Origin: Salvia splendens
Taxonomy: Eukaryota > Streptophyta > Magnoliopsida > Lamiales > Lamiaceae
Length of the DNA stretch: 64,000 nucleotides
Assembly (NCBI RefSeq): GCF_004379255.2
Contig: NW_024598811.1
Location: forward strand, 1 to 64,000
Direction of reading: 5' to 3'
The position numbers and the translations under genes are program-made. Positions 22,196 to 31,204 of the stretch are shown piece by piece. The notes beneath the pieces are model-generated. The model saw nothing but the letters and a program-made list of their open reading frames with translations. It made no database searches and was not told the DNA's origin. The first letter of the stretch is position 1; every line of letters begins with the position of its first letter.

Positions 22196-24812
22196 TTTTT
22201 TTTTTTTTTTTTTATAAAGCACCCCGAGGGTGGAGGGTTAAGGCGGACCCACACCTGTGCATTACCAACAGCAATTGCAGCCAAAACAAACAACCATTGA
22301 GCCGCCCAAAAGTGACGGCTCACCACGACCAATTAGAGTACAACGAGGGCCTCCCAATAAACTAGGGTGGTCATCTAAATACTCTTAGCATCCCTATTAC
22401 AATTATAATGATGCAGCCATCGCATCGTCAAAAACTTAAGTCCGTCACCTAGTTGAGGCCCGCGATAGGGGTGCCCCCACATGGGACAACCCCTCCCGGA
22501 TCGAGGTCCTCGATGAAGCCCTCCATTTCTCGGCTTAGGAACCCACATGATACACTCATTGAGCCAATGCCCGGCTCATTTGCACCCGAGTCGTCGGCCC
22601 CAAAAGTAACCGTTGCTACGTTCTCCTTAAGGTGCAACTTATCATTGTGGAGAGCTCTGATGTACCCATCACCCTCGTGGACCTTTCCTTTCTTCTTCCT
22701 AGACACCACTTGGAAACCATCGTCATCTACCTGGGCTTGCACCCTCGGTGTTGCTTTCAAGCTAGGAGCCGCTTCCGCACCGCTCTTCTCTTTGTGTGTC
22801 CCCGGCTCGGTCTCCCCCTTTGGCATAGACCCTTGGCCCGGATCCGGGTTGTGGGTGCCATGCACGTTAGAATGCAGCCTCCATTCCCGGCGGATGGGAT
22901 TTGACGCAGAGTGGGGTCGGCGGGGTTGTGGTGGTCGGGTGGGATCCGTGGTGGCCTGCTCCTTTCTCCTCCCTAGGATAAGGCATGTTTCCTTGACGTG
23001 CCCAACATGCTTACATTCCGCACAAAATAGGGGAATCCGATCCCATACCACCTTGTACCTAGTGTCTTTGCCTAGGATGTTGAGAATGATCTCCACCGGT
23101 GGAGGCGTCGAGATATCAATCTCAATACACATCCGAGCAAAGGCAAGTCGGGTTTGGTTGAAGGTCGCATGGTCCACTTGGATTGGCTTCCCCAACAACT
23201 TGCCAATCGCAATGAGGGCTACTTGGTCATAGAGATGGATCGGGAGTCCCACCACCTTACACCAAACGGCGGCAATAGGTGTCTCAAAAAATGTGTCGAA
23301 CTCCGGAGTCCATTTGAACACCCGCATTGGGTGATGCTCGACAAACCAAACCGGCGCTCCATTGGGACCATTGAGCATCCGGCCGTAATCTCGTACATCA
23401 CGGAATTGGATTAGGATGTGCTTGGCGTTAACGAACTTCCATTTGAATCCATCGACGAAGTTGATGTTGGAAAGGGATTTTTGGATTTGTTGTGGTGTTG
23501 GAAGGGTGTGGGAGAACTTTCCGATAATGGCGTGCCCTACCTTGTCCACCAAGCACTTTGTTTCCTCGTTTGAGAATGTAAGCGAAGGGATCCCTTCACA
23601 CCATCCGAATGTCCCCATCTCCGTGTCGTGATCAACATCAAGGTTCACCGCGTCAGATTTCGGTGGTCCTCCACTATCCAGCCCGGCACCCGTGTTCGCG
23701 GGCTTTTCATCTAGATCTGGCTCAACAGGTTGGGTCTCGGCTTGAGCGGCCTTGTCCGTGATGAATTCCAGCGAGTGACCCAACGTCGGCGGACTCCCAA
23801 CGGGGGAGGCCACGTCGATGCCTACCTCAGACGCCGAGTGCTTGGGTAGGATTTCCGGCTGGTCCCTGTCCTGGTCCAGCAGCTCGTCCGGCGGGTCCGA
23901 CGGGTTATCCGGCGCCGACGGCGTCCCGTTGAGCCCGGCCTCACCCCCTCCATTGTTATCCTCGGCCTTGAAATTTGTACCATCACCAGATTTGAATTGC
24001 AAGATGCTTTGACCCATAAGGGAGTCACATGTCTCACTAGCTAGTACATGCCTATCCTTTTCCGGAAATGGTGCAGCTAGAGTGGGTGGGTCAAAAAGCA
24101 TGTTGGCACCATTCCTTTCCGAGGATGTGTCCTCGTCCAAGACAGCTGCACTTGCAGCCGCCTCCACGCGCGTTGACCGGAGTACCCCTTGTGCAACGGC
24201 CTCATTCACCTCCGGTAATGCACCATCCAGCCGAGTTCCGGTCACGACTTCCGGCTGGTGCCTGGCCGAGCCGTCCTTTTTTCCCATGGAGAAACGGAGC
24301 TCCCCCGCGAGTAATGGGAGAACTCCCGGCACCACCTCAAACGCTCCGGTGCTGGCTTCAAAAGGGCCAGGTCGTGCCTTTCTCTTCCACTGGCCCTTCT
24401 CTCTCTCCCCGGGCAGGGAGCTCCAACCGTCTTTTCCGGCAATGGCGCTACCTCCACCATTAGTTCCGGCAATAAGCTCATCGAACTCAAAGACAATCTT
24501 CTTCCTCACCCTTCCGGTCTCCGTCAATGGCACACAAGCGCTGCGTTTTGTATTACCACCGTTTTTAATAGGGTGGGGAGTGGCTGACTTTTTCATATTC
24601 CGTTTCGCATTAGTTGGTCGGAAAACCCATTTCGGCGAGGGAGAGGGACTCGTGTCCTTGACCTCCTTCCCCGGTGAGTCCCTTCCGGGCTGGACCATGA
24701 CCGACGTTAGGCCGGCCGCATATCCACCTCACCCAAAGGTGAGGGAGACCGTCGGCGTTGGACGTGAGATGGTTGGGGCAAGACTTTCTAGAGAGATGTG
24801 GGAGCTTCTCTT
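22196..24812 (-). mobile_element. Complete half-LINE (ORF1-only), H1
   Basis: Minus-strand element with an 18-nt poly(A) (22,196-22,213 as T), a 3' UTR of the family H type (GTAATGCACAGGTGTGGGTC region, then the CACC/GGTG hairpin), one long open ORF1, a 5' UTR and the terminal hairpin at about 24,787-24,812. There is no trace of ORF2. TSDs show it moved as this 2.6-kb unit. About 26 bp (24,813-24,838) of extra sequence separates the 5' end from the TSD. Confidence 0.92.
22449..24698 (-). CDS. Half-LINE ORF1 protein, DUF4283 + CCHC zinc knuckle (749 aa, intact)
   Basis: Predicted RNA-binding, RNP-forming protein of an ORF1-only LINE. It starts at ATG 24,698 (MVQPGRDSPGKEVK), stops with TAG at 22,449-22,451 and has no break. 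Residues 1-375 are low-complexity, rich in G, S, P and E, with short basic patches. About 375-545 is DUF4283 (VGHAIIGKFSHTLP, then HPMRVFKWTPEFDTFFE). Residues 559-572 form the zinc knuckle CAECKHVGHVKETC (C-x2-C-x4-H-x4-C). The basic C-terminal part has a DDGFQVVSRKKKGK motif and ends IAGLN. Known from the family: ORF1 proteins of plant L1 elements bind their RNA. Inferred: it packages H RNA and depends on ORF2 from family A. The N-terminal third is very unlike H3, whereas the core is clearly alignable. Confidence 0.88.
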   Translation of the reverse strand: MVQPGRDSPGKEVKDTSPSPSPKWVFRPTNAKRNMKKSATPHPIKNGGNTKRSACVPLTETGRVRKKIVFEFDELIAGTNGGGSAIAGKDGWSSLPGEREKGQWKRKARPGPFEASTGAFEVVPGVLPLLAGELRFSMGKKDGSARHQPEVVTGTRLDGALPEVNEAVAQGVLRSTRVEAAASAAVLDEDTSSERNGANMLFDPPTLAAPFPEKDRHVLASETCDSLMGQSILQFKSGDGTNFKAEDNNGGGEAGLNGTPSAPDNPSDPPDELLDQDRDQPEILPKHSASEVGIDVASPVGSPPTLGHSLEFITDKAAQAETQPVEPDLDEKPANTGAGLDSGGPPKSDAVNLDVDHDTEMGTFGWCEGIPSLTFSNEETKCLVDKVGHAIIGKFSHTLPTPQQIQKSLSNINFVDGFKWKFVNAKHILIQFRDVRDYGRMLNGPNGAPVWFVEHHPMRVFKWTPEFDTFFETPIAAVWCKVVGLPIHLYDQVALIAIGKLLGKPIQVDHATFNQTRLAFARMCIEIDISTPPPVEIILNILGKDTRYKVVWDRIPLFCAECKHVGHVKETCLILGRRKEQATTDPTRPPQPRRPHSASNPIRREWRLHSNVHGTHNPDPGQGSMPKGETEPGTHKEKSGAEAAPSLKATPRVQAQVDDDGFQVVSRKKKGKVHEGDGYIRALHNDKLHLKENVATVTFGADDSGANEPGIGSMSVSCGFLSREMEGFIEDLDPGGVVPCGGTPIAGLN

Positions 24813-24838
24813 ACTAGTTCAATTGGGTTTTCAATAAT

Positions 24839-27145
24839 AATTTAAGTTGGCGCTTGAGCAGGATCAATTGCGCCACTGCTTGCCGAGCTAGAGCCGGCCC
24901 CCACCCTGCTCCATTGACCAGATTAATGGCTTGCTCGGCATCTGATTCGATCCAGATTGGTAAGTCAAGATCCTTGGCTAAGCGCAGCCCATAGATCATG
25001 GCCGTCAGCTCAGCCTCCAGAGCCGAGTGTGCTTCAAGGGGCGTGCTAAACGCCACCAACATGTTGCCCGAGCTGTCCCGAATGATTCCTCCCTCCCTGC
25101 TTTGTTGGTCACTTCATTGAAGGAGCCATCCGTGTTTAGTTTAATCCAAGGGTGGTCCGGGGGGTCCCATTTGATTGCCATGGCTAGCGGCTGCGCCCTA
25201 GCTGGTTCCACTTGTTGCGGGATGTTGATTCTAAGTTTGACCCCTCGCCAATGCTTCGGCTTCAAGTTCCCGTTGGCCATGGAGTTCCGGATGAACATGT
25301 GGATCTGCCATACCACATTGTGCGGATTGAACCTCGTGTCTTGGTGCCGGCTCCTGTTTCTTTCCGCCCAGATGAACCACAAGATGAGGTAGGGGATGGC
25401 TCGGCTAAGGTGCTTCTTGTTCGGTTGGTGACATCTTCGCATCCAAGTTTCAATTCTCGTTGGGATTGTGTCATTGATTGAGAGGCAGGGGGTTGCCCCA
25501 TCAAACCACGAATCAAACTCATTCCATACTTGGAGGTGTTGGAGGGACTCAATATTCGGTCAAAGAGGGTAACAATGGAACTTGGAGGCAAGTTCAATCT
25601 CCCGCCACTGAAGTTTTGTGTCGACTGGCACCCGATTGGAAAAAAGCCTACAGATGAAGATGGCTATTGACTTAGTGAGGCCCGCCTGCCAAACATCACC
25701 CAGGCCTTGAACGATCGGGTTCTGCCCTCGGAGTGTGTCCCACGTCGATGCTACCGTGAATTCCCCGTGCTCAGAGAGGGTCCACCGCGGGATATCCTGT
25801 TCGTCTTGGAGTATCGGGGTGCTGAGGATGCGATCAATAATATGCTGTGGGATGCCGGCTTGATCGTGCAGGAGTCGGAGCTTGGGTTCATCCCAAGTGC
25901 CATTTGTAATGAACTCCGAGACCCGGGTGGTTGGCCTTCCCCTATCATCAAGGATGAGGTCCCTGAGTGGGCTGAGGACCCAGATGTCATCCCAGAAGTA
26001 GATATTCCTTTGCCCCACAAGCCACCTCATGTACGGTTGCACGAGAGTCCAAGCTCTAGAGAGCCTCCTCCATGTAGGGCTACTCCTGCTCGGCGTTCTC
26101 AAGGTAAATGGTGTGGAGATGGAGCAATATTTTGCCATCATGTATTTTGCCCAAATGGAGTTTTGTTCCCGGAAGTGCCACCATAATTTTATGTTGAAAG
26201 CACGTAAAACCTCCAAAGTTTTCCGAATCCCGAGACCTCCTTCCTCGGTAGGGCGACACATTTGATCCCATCCAATCCAATGGGCTCACTTTCTCTCACT
26301 CGTAGATCCCCAAAAGAATCGGGCCATTTGTTGATCAAGTTGTTTTAAGGTGCCGGCAGTGGGCTCAATGGCTTGGAAGATGTGTAAGGGGATCGCTTCA
26401 AGGGTGCTCTTAATCAGAGTGAGCCTCCCTCCAAAAGATAAGTGACGGTGTGCCCAGCCCGAGATCCTTCTTGCAATCTTTTCACGTAGGAAGAGGAACA
26501 TGTCCGTGCGCTTTACACCACGGTAGATGGGGACGCCGAGGTAGAGGAAAGGAAAGGTGCCCCTAGTGAAGCCTCCTTCCGCTTGGATCGAGGGTGCCCA
26601 ATGGTCATGGATTTCGGCGATATAGAAGTTGCTCTTGGTGAGGCTGACTTGTTGGCCGGAGACATTTTCATAGTTCTCGAGACAGGCTCGGAGCCGGCGC
26701 AGGGGGGTTGCCGCCGCTTGTGTGAATATTATAATATCATCCGCATAGGCTAGGTGGCTGACCTCAATGCATCTCCGGGAGGCCTTAAACACCATATCCC
26801 TTTGGCCAAGTATAAGCTTACCCAAGGCTCGAGACAGGTAGTCCGCGGCAATTACAAACAACGCAGGGGAAATCGGATCACCTTGTCGGAGTCCCCGTGT
26901 TGATCTGAAGAATCCTGAAGGTACCCCATTGACAAGGATCGAGAACCAACACGAGCCTATGCACCTCTCCATGAGTGAGATCCTTGTGTCCGGGAATCCC
27001 ATTCGCCAAAGCACCTTGAAGAGGAAAGGCCATTGGATCCTATCATAGGCTTTTGCCATGTCGATCTTCACCGCTACATTAGGCGCTGGGGAGCATCTTG
27101 CAAGTTCATGGAACATCTCTTGGGCCAACAGAGCGTTATCATTGA
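24839..27145 (-). pseudogene. LINE family A (A1), middle: RT palm to RNase H
   Basis: Antisense ORF2 from the RT block [13 protein letters not shown] (near 27,060) through YADD (26,736-26,747), [10 protein letters not shown], the thumb, zf-RVT and RNase H to near 24,840. The open stretches 27,167-26,286, 26,261-25,560 and 25,442-25,005 show breaks at about 26,288, 25,560 (a short deletion in zf-RVT) and 25,095. The last frameshift, in the G/A run before GGIIRD, is shared with the chimera at 13,648. H3 interrupts the element at 27,145. Confidence 0.9.
27127..27145. repeat. Target-site duplication of half-LINE H3 (left copy)
   Basis: AACAGAGCGTTATCATTGA is repeated exactly at 29,702-29,720. 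A further 45 bp (27,146-27,190) of unrelated sequence lies between this copy and the H3 5' hairpin. Confidence 0.93.
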
Positions 27146-27191
27146 AGTGTAAGCATGGAATTTCCAATGGCCTCGGCTGCTTTGAGTTAGT

Positions 27192-27252
27192 GAGAGAAGC
27201 TCTCCCCTCTCTCTAGAATTCACCCCTCTTCCTCCCTCCCCTTGGAGGGAGG
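27192..27252 (+). promoter_or_regulatory. Two conserved 5' UTR hairpins of H3
   Basis: Hairpin 1 has arm GAGAGAAG (27,192-27,199), loop CTCTCC and arm CCTCTCTC (27,206-27,213), with one mismatch. Most other copies have the perfect arm CTTCTCTC. Hairpin 2 has arm CCTCCCTC (27,231-27,238), a 6-nt loop and arm GAGGGAGG (27,245-27,252), 25 bases before the ATG. Hairpin 1 is found at 5' ends of both family A and H copies. Hairpin 2 is seen only in family H. Their role is unknown; RNA protection, translation control or cDNA 5'-end formation are guesses. Confidence 0.7.
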
Positions 27253-27277
27253 TGATATGTAAGCTTTAGACACGACT

Positions 27278-29452
27278 ATGGTGAAGGCCGGCGGAGAACC
27301 GGCGGTTGAGGCTGCTACGGTTTCATCTCTCACGTTCGAATCACCCCGCTCGCCGGAATGGAGTCTCCCTTTCATCCCACGGCCAAAGACGAAGAGGGCC
27401 GGGACTCCTTTCCCCGAGAGAGGCCGACGTGATCTGAAACGCGTAGGCCTTGAGACAATTTCGGGGGTTAGTCGAATCAAGAAGAAAATGATCTTCGAAA
27501 TGGCCGGAGAGCTACTCGACCGGGAAAATGATGAGGGGACGGCGTCGCCGGAAGGAGAGCAGCCTCCCGGTGGGTATATGATGAGCACGTTTGCTCAAAT
27601 GGCGAAACCGGGCCCCTTCGAACCAGCTACGGGCCACTTACTCCTTCTCGACCATGAGCGGTTTTTTGCTGCCGGAATCTCGGACGACGACCTAGTGGAC
27701 CCACCAGCCAAATCCAGTTTCCGGGAGGTAGATGAGCCGACGAAAGAGTCGACATCAAATATGGAAGATAAAAAGAAGAAGATTGCAATGGAAATGCTCA
27801 ACTCCGAGGAGGTGGCCGGAATTTCGCCGGCGCCGGCGAGCCGGAGTGAGCTGGACCACCACCCAACCGGTGCAAGTACAATACATCACATGGGTCCTAG
27901 GCTAGAAGATGGGTTGGCATGTGATGTGTTGGAATCATGTGACTTGCAAAAAGAGGTAGAAACAAAGACCACTTTGCATGGGGAAGGAGGTGTTGCTCCA
28001 AATGGGGAAAATGACAATTTATACTCACAAGCAATACCATGTGCTACTTACCTCCACCTTGAGGCTGATGCACGCATGAAAGACCGTGCCCTCGTGGCAC
28101 AACCGCCGGAGCCGTCGCCGGAAAAGCTGGCACCGACAGAATCTTCGCCGGAAACGCTGGCACCGCCGGCGAATGTGTGGAAGGCGGCAACGAATCATTC
28201 CAACCGCGGGGGGACCGGGGCCGTGGAGGGTTCATCGGCTCCAAATCGAAAGTCCGAGCCAATCCCCTTGGACGACGGCAAGACCAAGCCTTTGGGTACA
28301 GCCGGCTCTTTTGAAGGTACGCCATCGCTCTCCTTTTCCGATTTTGAAACGGATTTTCTCTCGGAGAAGCTAGGGCTAGCTATTGTCGGGAAGTTCTCCT
28401 ATTCACTCCCGTCCACAACCCAAATTCAAAAAAGTCTTAGTGGCATGGGGCTAGTTGGAGCATTCACATGGAAATACTTGAATGCTAAGCATATTTTACT
28501 CCAATTTCAAGAGGTGACCGATTATGCTAAGGTGCTAAATGGCCCTAATGGGAGTCCGAATTGGTATGTTGATTGCCATCCGATGAGGGTGTTCAAGTGG
28601 GCGCCGGATTTTGACACGTTCTTTGAGTCGCCAATTGTTGCCGTGTGGTGCAACATAATTGGTATACCGGCTCATCTCTATGAGGAATCGGCCCTCTTGG
28701 CAATCGGTAAGCTCCTTGGCAAGCCACTACAAGCCGATCATGCCACAATTCATCAAAGCCGACTCTCCTTCGCAAGGATTTGCGTAGAGATTGACATCTC
28801 TACTCCCCCGACGGATGAGATCATCCTTAATATCCGAGGCAAAGACTCGAGGTACAAAGTGGCATGGGACAGTATTCCATTATTTTGTGATAATTGTAAA
28901 CATGTTGGGCATGAGAAAGGGGATTGCCATGCAGCGGGAAGGAAGTCTCGGGGTAGAGACAAGGGTCGCCGAGCATCATACAAGGAGAATCTTTCAAGCC
29001 ATGCCGCCAAGATCATCCACCGTGAGTGGCGCCCAAAGGCGAATGGCACTCCATCGTCCATTGGACAGTTGGAGAAGTCCAAAGATTGTAACAACCACGC
29101 GGAGCACATCGAGGGTACATTGGGTGCGGGATCGTCGAAGTCAAGAGTGGCTAGTAGGAGTCACCCAAATGTGGATGAGGATGGCTTCCAATTGGTGTCG
29201 AGGAGGAGGAAAGGAAAAGTGCATCAGGGCGATATGCACACCAAGGCTCCACACGTGGATGATTGGCATTTGAAGGAGAATGTTGTTACGGTGACATTTG
29301 GGAGTGTCTCATCGGGTGCGAATGATGCGAGCTTTCGCTCCATGAGTGTAGCATGTGGGCGCCCCAACCGGGAGATCGAGGGCCACATCGAGGACCTTGA
29401 TCCAGGAGAGCATGTGCCTAGCGGAGGTATCCCTATTGCGGGCCTTAGCTAG
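27278..29452 (+). CDS. Half-LINE ORF1 protein, DUF4283 + CCHC zinc knuckle (724 aa, intact)
   Basis: Starts at ATG 27,278 (MVKAGGEPAVEAATV), ends at TAG 29,450-29,452 and is unbroken. The N-terminal 350 residues are mostly disordered and P/E/S-rich, with a repetitive PEPSPEKLAP / ESSPETLAPP segment near residues 280-300. DUF4283 spans about 355-520 (KLGLAIVGKFSYSLP, then HPMRVFKWAPDFDTFFE). The zinc knuckle CDNCKHVGHEKGDC is residues 537-550. The C-terminal basic segment DEDGFQLVSRRRKGK is followed by a conserved tail ending IAGLS. By family knowledge it is an RNA-binding ORF1 protein; no endonuclease or RT is encoded anywhere in the element. Start choice is supported by the matching ATG in H2 (20,405). 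Confidence 0.9.
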   Translation: MVKAGGEPAVEAATVSSLTFESPRSPEWSLPFIPRPKTKRAGTPFPERGRRDLKRVGLETISGVSRIKKKMIFEMAGELLDRENDEGTASPEGEQPPGGYMMSTFAQMAKPGPFEPATGHLLLLDHERFFAAGISDDDLVDPPAKSSFREVDEPTKESTSNMEDKKKKIAMEMLNSEEVAGISPAPASRSELDHHPTGASTIHHMGPRLEDGLACDVLESCDLQKEVETKTTLHGEGGVAPNGENDNLYSQAIPCATYLHLEADARMKDRALVAQPPEPSPEKLAPTESSPETLAPPANVWKAATNHSNRGGTGAVEGSSAPNRKSEPIPLDDGKTKPLGTAGSFEGTPSLSFSDFETDFLSEKLGLAIVGKFSYSLPSTTQIQKSLSGMGLVGAFTWKYLNAKHILLQFQEVTDYAKVLNGPNGSPNWYVDCHPMRVFKWAPDFDTFFESPIVAVWCNIIGIPAHLYEESALLAIGKLLGKPLQADHATIHQSRLSFARICVEIDISTPPTDEIILNIRGKDSRYKVAWDSIPLFCDNCKHVGHEKGDCHAAGRKSRGRDKGRRASYKENLSSHAAKIIHREWRPKANGTPSSIGQLEKSKDCNNHAEHIEGTLGAGSSKSRVASRSHPNVDEDGFQLVSRRRKGKVHQGDMHTKAPHVDDWHLKENVVTVTFGSVSSGANDASFRSMSVACGRPNREIEGHIEDLDPGEHVPSGGIPIAGLS

Positions 29453-29703
29453 GTGATGGATTGAAGTGTTGGGGATACAAAGGTTGTATCAAATGGTAAT
29501 TGGATTTTGAGAGTATATAGATGACCACCTCTAGTTGTTAGGGAGGCCCTCGTTGTACTCTAATTTGTCATGCCTTGGCGAGTCGTCACTTTTGGGCGAC
29601 TCGGTGTATGTTTGTTTGTAATCAATGGTTTTAGTAATGCACAGGTGTGGGTCCGCCTCAACCCTCCGCCCTTTGGGGTGTGTTGGAAAAAAAAAAAAAA
29701 AAA

Positions 29704-31202
29704 CAGAGCGTTATCATTGAGGAGCCACCCTTTCACGAAACCACTTTGGTTTGGGGAGATGACCTGTGGAAGGAAAGGGGAGAGTCGAGTCGTGAGTACC
29801 TTGGTGACGATCTTGTTAAAGACGTTGCAGAGGCTTATGGGTCGGTAGTCGGTCCATGACTCGGGGAGATGCCTTCTTTGGGATGAGGACAATGGTTGTG
29901 GCCGTAATACTTCGTGGCAGGAAAGCCCCTCTAAAGAACTGGCCAATTGCTTCCACCACCTCCGGCCCCACAATAGTCCAACAGGCTTGGTAGAAAGTGG
30001 CGAAGAAGCCATCGGGTCCGGGTGCGCTATCTCCGGAAATGCTGAAAACGGCGCTCCTGATCTCGTCCGCACCCGGCGCATTTGCGATGTCCGCAAAGTG
30101 CTCGGCTGAGTGTACTCGCTGGATAAGGTCAAGGTCTGGCTCGTCTAGAACCGGGTTGCTGGGCACTAGGAGTTGTTGGTAGAAATCTACCGCTGACTTT
30201 TTTATTTCGGCCTCCTCAGTAAGCTCCTGGCCGTTGACACGAATCGAGTGGATGCGTAGGCGAACTCTTTTTTGTTTCACCCAGCTTTGATAGAACCGGG
30301 TATTTTTGTCGCCCTCCGCAAGCCATCTCAGGGCTGCCTTTTGCCGCCAAAAATCCTCTTCCATTTTCAGCAACATGATGTACTCGCCAATGTATTTATT
30401 GATCATTGTCCTATTTTCCGGTGTTGGCCTTGCCTCGAAGATGGATTGGGCTCTTTTCACTCTAGCATGTTTGATTTGAATATTTAGGAGTCCACTCGCC
30501 CCCGTACTCTCCTCCCATGCATTTTGCACTACAGCCATGAACCGGCCCGTGGTCCGAAGCAACCCGAGGGAGGTTCGTAACCCGAGTAGCTTCGAAGGCC
30601 CTAGCCCAACCCTCACTAACAAGCACTCTATCCAATCTTTCAAAGAGGCCGTTTTTGGCCCATGTGAATTCCGCCCCATCGAACCCCAGATCAAGGAGCC
30701 TAAAGTCTTCAATTGCCTCCGCGAAGTCGACCATCTCGGCTTGCCGGTTGGTGTCGCTCCCAACCCTATCTCGGTGTGATAGGATGATGTTGAAGTCGCC
30801 ACCGATAATCCATGGTGATCCTTCGAGGGGCCCAGCAATCTCTCTCATCTTATCCCACAGGAGGTGTCTTTCGGATCTTGTACATTTGGCATACACGGCC
30901 GAAATGGCCAGCGGCCTAGCAATGCGGTGGGACTTGAGACGCCCATGTAGGATTTGTTCCGAATCACAATCAATATCAAAAGAGGATCCCTCTTCCGCAA
31001 ACAACTAGATTTTTCCGGTCATGTTCGATCCAATGTAGGACAGCCCCAGGGCCTTGGAGAACCGGTCCGGATCCGGTGTTGTGAGTGGTTCCATTATTGC
31101 AAGGAATAAAACATTATGAGACTTAATTAGCCTTTTCAAAACGTTTTCGGTTGACGCATTTGCGATTCCCCTCACGTTCCAAAACATGATATTGTAAGAC
31201 AT
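29704..31202 (-). pseudogene. LINE family A (A1), ORF2 N-terminal part: endonuclease and RT start
   Basis: Continues A1 upstream of H3. ORF2 ATG is at 31,202, two bases after the ORF1 stop. The endonuclease domain shows FWNVRG, IMEPL, GGDFNI near 30,800 and SDHGP near 30,550, then the linker [16 protein letters not shown] near 30,320 and the RT blocks [10 protein letters not shown] and DRLPTHKP (a shifted form of DYRPISLC) near 29,850. Breaks occur near 31,005 (TAG), 30,465 and 29,860. Confidence 0.9.
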
Positions 31203-31204
31203 CA

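Larger units (their letters stand above)
27191..29703 (+). mobile_element. Complete half-LINE (ORF1-only), H3
   Basis: A 2.5-kb plus-strand element: 5' hairpin, second hairpin, ORF1, about 235 bp of 3' UTR, poly(A) 29,687-29,703. The 3' UTR carries the family H tail (CGAGTCGTCACTTTTGGGCG region, then GTAATGCACAGGTGTGGGTC). It sits in A1 with a perfect 19-bp TSD. It is close to H2, which has the same design but is broken. Confidence 0.94.

Noticed and set aside
22147..22365. Short frame spanning the T run near 22,200
   Set aside because: It crosses the A1/H1 boundary and reads the poly(A) as a run of phenylalanine.
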